Positions 53,854-59,654 of a stretch of 59,654 bases of DNA are shown here, in pieces. Under the pieces are notes generated by a model, which saw only the letters and a program-made list of their open reading frames with translations, made no database searches and was not told the origin of the DNA. The translations under genes were made by a program, and so were the position numbers. Each line of letters starts with the position of its first letter. Position 1 is the stretch's first letter. Origin of the DNA: Candidatus Zipacnadia bacterium (lineage in GTDB: Bacteria > Armatimonadota > Zipacnadia > Zipacnadales > UBA5352); NCBI GenBank assembly GCA_029820945.1, contig JALGUJ010000016.1, forward strand, positions 1-59,654. The letters are read 5' to 3'.

Positions 53854-56800
53854 CTACTCCGCCAGGAACGTGTCTCCGGCCGCGCCGGAGTTGCCGTGGG
53901 TGTCGCCGTCGAAGTGGAAGAGCGCCAGCGTGTTCTCGTCGGATGCGAGCGCCTCGCGCGTTGGCTCGAAGTCACCGTCGTAGCGGCGCACGTTCGAGAT
54001 GCGCATCTCGTCGATGCAGCCGTCGAAGCGGCCGATGCGGATCTGCTCGGCCGCCTCCTTCAGCTCGTAGGGCTCGCGGCCGGAGAGGCTGCGCGGGTAG
54101 TTCCAGGTCGGGTCCATCCGCCGGCCGTTGATGTAGACGTCGAAGGTGCCCTCCGTGCCGCGCTCGCCTTCGCGTAGCTGCCACGTGGCGGCCAGGTGTA
54201 CCCACGCCCCCCGCTGCATGAAGTGGCGCGCGTGCCCGCCGATGTGGTCCGGGCCACCATCGCGAGCTCCTCGCGTCAACAGGTCCACGTAGGAGTAGAG
54301 GTTGTGCTTGACCGGGCCCTGGCCGTAGCGGTAGTAGAAGCTGATCGATTGGCCGTCGATGAAGTGCAGGTGATGGAGCTGGCGGTCGCGGAAGGTGATC
54401 TCGTTGCTCGACCAGTTGGGCCGGAACCACAGTTCGATGGTGCCCTCGCGCGCCGGGAAGTGCTCGTAGCCACCGTCGTCCAGCGCCGCGCCTCGCGGGA
54501 AGGAGATGGTGTCCGTGCCCGCCAGGTGCAGGGCCTGGCCGGCGATGCCCTCGACGAAGCGCCGGGCGGCATCGGGCGGCTGCCAGCGCTCGACGTCGGT
54601 GACTGACAGATCCGCATCGAACAGGCGCGCCGGCGTCCCGAATGCGACAAGCGGCGCGCCGGTGTGCAGCTTGACATGCCCCGGATAGGGCGATGCGACC
54701 GACCAGGCCCCGGCGCGGCCCTCGATCGGCACGGCAACGTCGCCGATGTTCTCCTCCGATGCCTCAAGCGCCACGCTGCCATCCGGGGCGAAGACCGTCA
54801 ATGGGCGCCCGAGGAAGAGATCGTACGCCTGCGTGTCTTCCGGGACGGTGAAGTACATCCGCTCTCCGGCAGATGGTCCGCCGGCGCCCACCCAGAAGCC
54901 ATCGCGGCAGACCAGCGCCACACGCTCCGTGTCCGCCTCCTGGATGATGAACTCCTCCGGACCGCCGAAGCTGAGGCCGTAGACACCGCCCGGCGCGTCC
55001 GCAGGGATCTCGATGAGGTAGTTCAGGTGGCGGAACTGGGAGGGAGCGTAGGAGGGGATGCGCTGCTCGCCGGTGATCTCGCAGGCGGCCTGCGCGCCGT
55101 CGGGCCCGGTGACCTGCGGCGCGACCTCGCCCGGCCGGATCGTCTTGAGATACACGCGAAGGCTCACGGGCTCGCCGGCGGGCTTCTCGAAGCGCGCCTC
55201 GGCCTCCTCGGCGTTGAAGGCCTTGACCAGCAACGGCCAGGGCGGGATCGGCTCCTCCGCCCGCGCCATGAGCGTCAGCGCGGTCGGGACGCCCAGCGTG
55301 GGGTGCATGTTCAGGTGCGGACCGCGGAAGGGCAGCCGGTCCAGCTCATGCGGGTCCGTGTCGCCGATCTCCTCCTGCAGTGTCTGATCCTCCACCGCCA
55401 GCGACGAGCGGACGAGCTGCGCGGCGATGCGGCGGTATGCTTCGCGGCCGGTCATGTTGTAGGCCAGCGTGAACAGGTAGGCCTTGCCGTTCTGATACTC
55501 GATGGGCGCCGGAATGCGGTTGAAGCGGTACTCGTAGTCCAGCACCTTCAGGAAGGTCTCCCTGGCCAGCTCATCGCCGGTTGCCCACCAGTAGTCGTAT
55601 GTCGCCGAGGCGTTGCGGTCCACCTTGTAGAGCGGTCCGTAGGGCATCTCCTGGTAGAAGCCGTTGGGGCTGTCGGGCACCATCAGCCGATGCGCGAGTT
55701 CCTCTGCGATCTCGCCAAGGCGCGGATCCCAGTCGTGGGTGTACAGTGCGCTGATCACGCGCAGGATCAGGAAGGGCGACGAGCCGTCCACGGCCGTCTG
55801 CAGGTCCCAGTGCTCCTTGAAGGCATCCGCGTACTCCCGCGCGACCTCCAGCGCGTGCTCGTCGCCGGTCATGTAGTACTCCAGCAGCCAGTTCATCGAG
55901 TCGTGGCCGGAGATCCCGGTGCTGAGCAGGAACCGCGTGTAGGTCCAGGTCGAGGTGCCCCAGTAGAAGGGCTTGTGGATGTCGCCGTAGCTGAACGCGC
56001 CCTTCATCTTGCGCAGTTCGTCGCCTTCGTCGGCGGGCACATCCACGTGCTGCATCTCCCAGTCACCGGCGAAGGTGTTGAAGCGCGATCCGTAGTCGTA
56101 GTAGCGCCGCTCGCCGGAGCGCGCATAGAGGTTCCAGACGTGGCGCCGGATGCCGTAGTCCACCATCTGCGACAGGCGGTAGAAGGCGGCCTGCCAGCGG
56201 CCCTCATCGTCCTTGACGTACCGCAGGTACGGGTTCATGCCCCACGCGATGAAACCGGTCATGGGGAAGACGCGATAGGGGAGGACGGTGCGCTCCCAGA
56301 AGTCGGAGATCAGTGCCTCCTCCTCGGGGAACTGCTCGATGTCCTTGGGCTGCAGCGGCCAGGGAAGCGCGCCACTGCTGCACAGGAACTCGGGATCGCA
56401 TTGCAGCAGCACGGGCTCGGTCACGGCGTGCGCGGCCCTGATGGTCGCGTCCAGGTTCAGGTCGCCGCGATGGGGCATGATCCACAGGTCATGCGTCTTC
56501 TGCGCGGCCTGGGCGTTTGCCGGAATCTCCGCCAGGGCCTCGGCCCCGCCGGGCGCCTGGTCGGCCCACGACTTCCAGTAGTCGCGCACCAGCGTCTCGG
56601 CGCGGAAGTCCATCTCCTTGCCTGAGCGCTCCGGCCACAGATGGACGGTCAACGAGTCAGGCGTGGCGGAGTAGCCCTTGGGGAATTGCTCGGCGAAGTC
56701 TCTTACCGCGATTGTGCAGCCCACCTCGCCTCGGGTCAGATCGGCCCACTCGCCACAGGCTTCGCCGGACTCGAGCGTGGTGCCGCGGTTCCCGCCCATG

Positions 56801-57705
56801 AGCATCAGTTCGAACAGCGACTCGCGCTCGGCGAAGTGGGGGAACTCGACCTGGGTCATCGCGGCTTCGTCGCCGTCGGAGAGCGGAACGCGGCGGACGG
56901 TGTCATCAAAGGCGCGGTCGGTGTCGAAGGTCGCGACGGCATCTCCCTCGCCGGGGAGAGAGACCGTGATCCCGTAGTCCCGGAACCACAGCTCGTTCGT
57001 GTTCTGCGTCAGCACAAATGAGTGCGTGAGCTTGACGTTCGGGCTGCCGGCGAAGAACTCCATGATGCAGATGGCGCGCGCCACGCGGGTGCCATCCTCG
57101 GCGATGTACCAGCCCTCCGTGCGCAGCACCGCGCGGAGCGGCCCCTCCTTGAGCACCTCCACCTCGATCTCGGCGGCATCGCCGGCCGCCTCCGCCCGGC
57201 GGTCGAGGCTGTCCACCGCGAAGGCCGAGGCCTGGCCGGGGCCGTAGAGCCTCCTGTCGCCGATGAGGGCGTCGTTGGGAACTAGGTTGCGGCGCGTGAC
57301 CGCGTAACGCGCCACGCCCGTGTCCACCTGCCATCCCTCGCCGATGGCCGAGAGCGTGATGCCGTCTGCCGCCGGCGCGCTGACATCCTCGCCCATCTCC
57401 GCGACGTACTCGCCGTTGACGGGCGCCATCATGCTCACCAGCGCCCAACGGGCGGAGCCGTCACGGTAGGTTGTGGCGATGTCGATCTGAGCGGGGACGG
57501 CATCTCCGTCGCCGTCGCGGATGCGGATCTGCTCGGGCCCGGTGACGGTCCCCTGCGGGATGGCGATGCCGCCGACCAGCGGCCACGGGCCCGCCACCCC
57601 CGACACATCGTTGATGATCAGCGGACAACGCATCGCGCCGTGGAGTGGTGTCGCGAGCATGAGCACCAGCACGGCGCCGACAGCAACAGGCCGCATGCTC
57701 CTCAT
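53854..57705 (-). CDS. Giant secreted exo-rhamnogalacturonan-lyase-like protein with LamG domain
   Basis: 1283 residues from ATG 57705 (CAGGGGG upstream); signal peptide VAVGAVLVLMLATPLHG. Residues ~20-140 form a RIFT barrel (GGIAIPQGTV ... YRDGSARWALVSM), then a beta-sandwich (ICIMEFFAGSPNVKLTHSFV, WFRDYGITVSLPGEG) and an alpha/alpha toroid (RRHVWNLYARSGERRYYDYG, HDSMNWLLEYYMTGDEHALE), the same plan as the 30912 protein (PL26/YetA type). The C-terminal ~200 residues are a LamG/concanavalin-like domain (FPAREGTIELWFRPNWSSNE ... VHLAATWQ ... GCIDEMRISNVRRYDG). It should bind and trim pectin-like polysaccharide. The two paralogs differ in binding domain: CBM4/9-like there, LamG here. Confidence 0.7.
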   Translation of the reverse strand: MRSMRPVAVGAVLVLMLATPLHGAMRCPLIINDVSGVAGPWPLVGGIAIPQGTVTGPEQIRIRDGDGDAVPAQIDIATTYRDGSARWALVSMMAPVNGEYVAEMGEDVSAPAADGITLSAIGEGWQVDTGVARYAVTRRNLVPNDALIGDRRLYGPGQASAFAVDSLDRRAEAAGDAAEIEVEVLKEGPLRAVLRTEGWYIAEDGTRVARAICIMEFFAGSPNVKLTHSFVLTQNTNELWFRDYGITVSLPGEGDAVATFDTDRAFDDTVRRVPLSDGDEAAMTQVEFPHFAERESLFELMLMGGNRGTTLESGEACGEWADLTRGEVGCTIAVRDFAEQFPKGYSATPDSLTVHLWPERSGKEMDFRAETLVRDYWKSWADQAPGGAEALAEIPANAQAAQKTHDLWIMPHRGDLNLDATIRAAHAVTEPVLLQCDPEFLCSSGALPWPLQPKDIEQFPEEEALISDFWERTVLPYRVFPMTGFIAWGMNPYLRYVKDDEGRWQAAFYRLSQMVDYGIRRHVWNLYARSGERRYYDYGSRFNTFAGDWEMQHVDVPADEGDELRKMKGAFSYGDIHKPFYWGTSTWTYTRFLLSTGISGHDSMNWLLEYYMTGDEHALEVAREYADAFKEHWDLQTAVDGSSPFLILRVISALYTHDWDPRLGEIAEELAHRLMVPDSPNGFYQEMPYGPLYKVDRNASATYDYWWATGDELARETFLKVLDYEYRFNRIPAPIEYQNGKAYLFTLAYNMTGREAYRRIAAQLVRSSLAVEDQTLQEEIGDTDPHELDRLPFRGPHLNMHPTLGVPTALTLMARAEEPIPPWPLLVKAFNAEEAEARFEKPAGEPVSLRVYLKTIRPGEVAPQVTGPDGAQAACEITGEQRIPSYAPSQFRHLNYLIEIPADAPGGVYGLSFGGPEEFIIQEADTERVALVCRDGFWVGAGGPSAGERMYFTVPEDTQAYDLFLGRPLTVFAPDGSVALEASEENIGDVAVPIEGRAGAWSVASPYPGHVKLHTGAPLVAFGTPARLFDADLSVTDVERWQPPDAARRFVEGIAGQALHLAGTDTISFPRGAALDDGGYEHFPAREGTIELWFRPNWSSNEITFRDRQLHHLHFIDGQSISFYYRYGQGPVKHNLYSYVDLLTRGARDGGPDHIGGHARHFMQRGAWVHLAATWQLREGERGTEGTFDVYINGRRMDPTWNYPRSLSGREPYELKEAAEQIRIGRFDGCIDEMRISNVRRYDGDFEPTREALASDENTLALFHFDGDTHGNSGAAGDTFLAE

Positions 57706-57971
57706 GGGTGACGCCCCCTGACGGATCGCGGATTGTGATCTCCGGTGGATGATGTTCAGCGCGTTGCTCGGCGAGACCTGCCTGGCACGCGGTCCCAAGC
57801 CGGACCGAGGCAGTTGGGGCATGGGCAGCTCAGCCGCCGTGGGTTAGGCAAGCGGCAGAGCAGAGGGATGCCGGGGCGCTATTGGCTCGGTGGCGGGCAT
57901 GCCTACGAGTGGCCTGGAGAGAGTGGTGCAGTTGTTCGGCGACCGGTTGTTGAGTAAAAACAGAGCTGTGT

Positions 57972-58001
57972 TTGAGGGAAGCCACAACGAGGCCATAATA
58001 C
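57972..58001 (+). promoter_or_regulatory. Possible sigma-70 promoter of the cysteine protease gene
   Basis: TTGAGG (57972-57977), 18 nt, TAATAC (57996-58001), about 90 nt before the start codon. The rest of the gap 57706-58090 is AT-richer than its surroundings and holds no gene that I can support. Confidence 0.35.
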
Positions 58002-58090
58002 TGAGTGAGCCTTGAGCCAGAGCGCCACTGGCCCTGCCAGGTGGTGAGTGGGGGCTTGTACCATTACCTAGTGACCAGGGGTTGACAGCA

Positions 58091-59654
58091 ATGACGACCG
58101 GCTCCCGTGCACGGGCGACAGCGCCCTGGACGGTACTTCTCCTCGTTACGGCTGCGGCGGTCGCCTTCGGGCAGGGTGTCGTCCGGCTGCCCGACGGCGA
58201 AGTGGTGGGGATGGGTCTCGAGCCGACGCCGGCCTATGAGGCCCCGCTGTACAGGCGCGTTCAGAGTTACGTGTACGCCGACTACATGCTGCCCGCGGCC
58301 GTAGATCACTCCTCGCAGATGCCGCCGGCCCGCAGTCAGGGCGGCGCCGGCTCATGCGTCTCCTGGGCAACGGCCTACTACTACAAGGCCTTCCAGGAGG
58401 GAGCCGAGCGCGGCTGGGATTTCGGCTCCGACAGCCAGCGCATCAGCCCTGCCTTCGTCTATAACCTCATCAACGGCGGAGGCAGCGGCGGCACCTCCTT
58501 CGGCGCGAACTTCAACATCCTGCGGCGCCACGGCGCATGCTCCTGGGCCGAGATGCCCTACAGCGCCAGCGACTGCACGAGCTGGCCGACGGTGGACGCC
58601 TGGCGCGAAGCCATGAGCTATCGCGGCGACAGCTACGCGCTCCTCTACCACTCCTTCATGGGCAGCGCCGCCGACTACATCGACGACATGAAGGCGCATC
58701 TCGCCTCCGGCGACGTCTTCGTCATGGGCATCCCCGTCTACAGCGACTTCCGCGACATCGGCTCGTGGCCTGACTATGTGTACGACGGCCCACGGCCCGG
58801 AGCGAGCTACGAGGGCGGGCACGGCATCTGTATCGTGGGCTACGATGACTCCAAGGGCGGTGGGGGAGCCCTGAAGTTCGTCAACTCCTGGGGCAGCAAC
58901 TGGGGAGACAACGGCTACGCCTGGCTCTCATACGACTTCGTTGGCGGCTACGCGATGGAGGCCTGGACGATGAGCGACCGCTCCGCCTACCAGCCTCAGG
59001 CAGTCGCCGAGTTCCACGTGGCGCACCCGGCCCACAATCACCTCGAAGTGGTGCTCAGGACCGACGGCTACTCGGAGATGATCTTCAACAACCAGGGCGG
59101 GGCGGTCGCCAACATCGATGCCGCCATCGATATCACGGAGCAGACCGCGTATCTGCCGCCATCGCAGACGCAGGTCTGGGAGATGGAGGTCGGGGACACC
59201 ACCTCCGGCTCGACCGGGCAGATTGACGGTTTCGAGATCGAGTACGGTGGCAGCACGTATCCCAGCTCCGATCCACCTGTCTCTGTGCCCGACACCGGCA
59301 CGGCCACGGCCTCCATCGATGACGGCTCCGGCCCCGGCAACAGCCCGCCCAGCGTTGACTCGGTGGCGATAGCCCCCGACCCCGCGCGGACATCCGACGA
59401 CCTTACCGCCGTGCCGAGCGGCTGGGATGACCCCGATGGCGACCCCGAGGGCTACCACTGGCAGTGGGAGCGGAAGCCGTCGGGCGGTGCGAGTTGGCAG
59501 GTGATCTCGGGCGCGACCACCGACTCGCTGTCGCACACGAACTTCGCGCGGGGCGATCAGATCCGCGTCACGTGCACGCCCTGGGATGGCAGCGACGATG
59601 GCACTCCGGTGACGGACACCATCACAATAGCCAACTCACCGCCCACGCAGCCGA
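58091..59654 (+). CDS. Secreted papain-family (C1A) cysteine protease, cut by the window end
   Basis: At least 521 residues, open at the right edge. Signal peptide (PWTVLLLVTAAAVAFGQG). The papain core is complete: SQGGAGSCVSWATAYYYKAF with the catalytic Cys, YEGGHGICIVGYDD with the His, and FVNSWGSNWGDNGYAWLSY with the Asn. No long propeptide precedes it, unlike most papains. After the protease domain come beta-rich Ig-like regions (VPDTGTATASIDDGSG, PSVDSVAIAPDPARTSDDL, WQWERKPSGGASWQVISG), a pattern of repeated cell-surface domains that continues past 59654. A scavenging or surface-remodelling protease is likely. Confidence 0.85.
   Translation, partial: MTTGSRARATAPWTVLLLVTAAAVAFGQGVVRLPDGEVVGMGLEPTPAYEAPLYRRVQSYVYADYMLPAAVDHSSQMPPARSQGGAGSCVSWATAYYYKAFQEGAERGWDFGSDSQRISPAFVYNLINGGGSGGTSFGANFNILRRHGACSWAEMPYSASDCTSWPTVDAWREAMSYRGDSYALLYHSFMGSAADYIDDMKAHLASGDVFVMGIPVYSDFRDIGSWPDYVYDGPRPGASYEGGHGICIVGYDDSKGGGGALKFVNSWGSNWGDNGYAWLSYDFVGGYAMEAWTMSDRSAYQPQAVAEFHVAHPAHNHLEVVLRTDGYSEMIFNNQGGAVANIDAAIDITEQTAYLPPSQTQVWEMEVGDTTSGSTGQIDGFEIEYGGSTYPSSDPPVSVPDTGTATASIDDGSGPGNSPPSVDSVAIAPDPARTSDDLTAVPSGWDDPDGDPEGYHWQWERKPSGGASWQVISGATTDSLSHTNFARGDQIRVTCTPWDGSDDGTPVTDTITIANSPPTQP

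Noticed and set aside
54664-56625. 653-aa plus-strand frame opposite the giant lyase
   Set aside because: Antisense shadow with valine/leucine/arginine bias and no motif.

Overview
The window is a 59.7 kb piece of a very GC-rich bacterial chromosome. No rRNA, tRNA, phage, IS or CRISPR is visible. The gene content points to an uncultured, heterotrophic bacterium of the Armatimonadota/Planctomycetota kind: several DUF6785-type membrane proteins, formylglycine sulfatases, Gfo/Idh/MocA oxidoreductases, large secreted polysaccharide-active enzymes and an orphan GspG-like pseudopilin. A Gram-positive-type SOS box (CGAAC-N4-GTTCG form) argues against Proteobacteria and fits Armatimonadota best. This placement is inference.

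Layout. 0-3.7 kb: three decayed genes (thioredoxin/DsbA-like tail, internally deleted glycosidase, frameshifted glutamine amidotransferase) around an intact secreted VIT-vWA protein. 3.8-8.2 kb: zinc-ribbon membrane protein coupled to a 64-aa repeat protein, a sulfatase, and DUF6785 paralog 1. 8.2-12.4 kb: an SOS-controlled DUF6504-dnaE2 mutagenesis locus; dnaE2 carries an in-frame TAG and an in-frame palindromic repeat. 12.4-14.8 kb: repeat-rich leader and DUF6785 paralog 2, which lacks an ordinary start codon. 14.8-21.1 kb: CapA-M15 fusion, then a tandem of two DUF6785 genes ending in a chimeric ORF made from a 127-bp duplicated segment. 21.3-24 kb: frameshifted oxidoreductase, bidirectional terminator, trpB2. 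24.1-27.3 kb: cobalamin riboswitch and btuF-btuD-btuC. 27.3-29.6 kb: ECF sigma factor, zinc-finger anti-sigma factor, RseB-like protein and a 55-aa secreted peptide. The sigma gene and the peptide have matching GAATC-N16-CGTC promoters. 29.7-34.5 kb: M14 peptidase and a 1198-aa exo-rhamnogalacturonan-lyase-like protein. 34.7-36.7 kb: pta and a FAH-family enzyme. 36.7-38.9 kb: frameshifted small gene, second sulfatase, rpsT. 39-42 kb: FG-GAP propeller protein and a GNAT protein. 42-49 kb: a long minus-strand cluster (pseudopilin, GH42-like enzyme, metal hydrolase, oxidoreductase, DUF6785 paralog 5). 49.4-57.7 kb: another minus-strand cluster (second giant lyase, unknown secreted protein, M55 D-aminopeptidase, two EEP-domain proteins). 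58.1 kb to the edge: a papain-family protease, cut by the window end.

How it fits together. Much of the region looks built to trim sulfated or pectin-like polysaccharide outside the cell (sulfatases, PL26-like lyases, GH42-like enzyme), import products (the DUF6785 membrane proteins are candidate permeases of unknown substrate) and oxidise or reduce the sugars inside (Gfo/Idh/MocA). Three other modules stand out: the SOS mutasome, the vitamin B12 uptake operon, and the self-regulated ECF sigma operon with its predicted small secreted target. Six gene disruptions and at least five palindromic repeats, two of them inside open reading frames, suggest ongoing decay and repeat spread, although single-base frameshifts may also be assembly errors.
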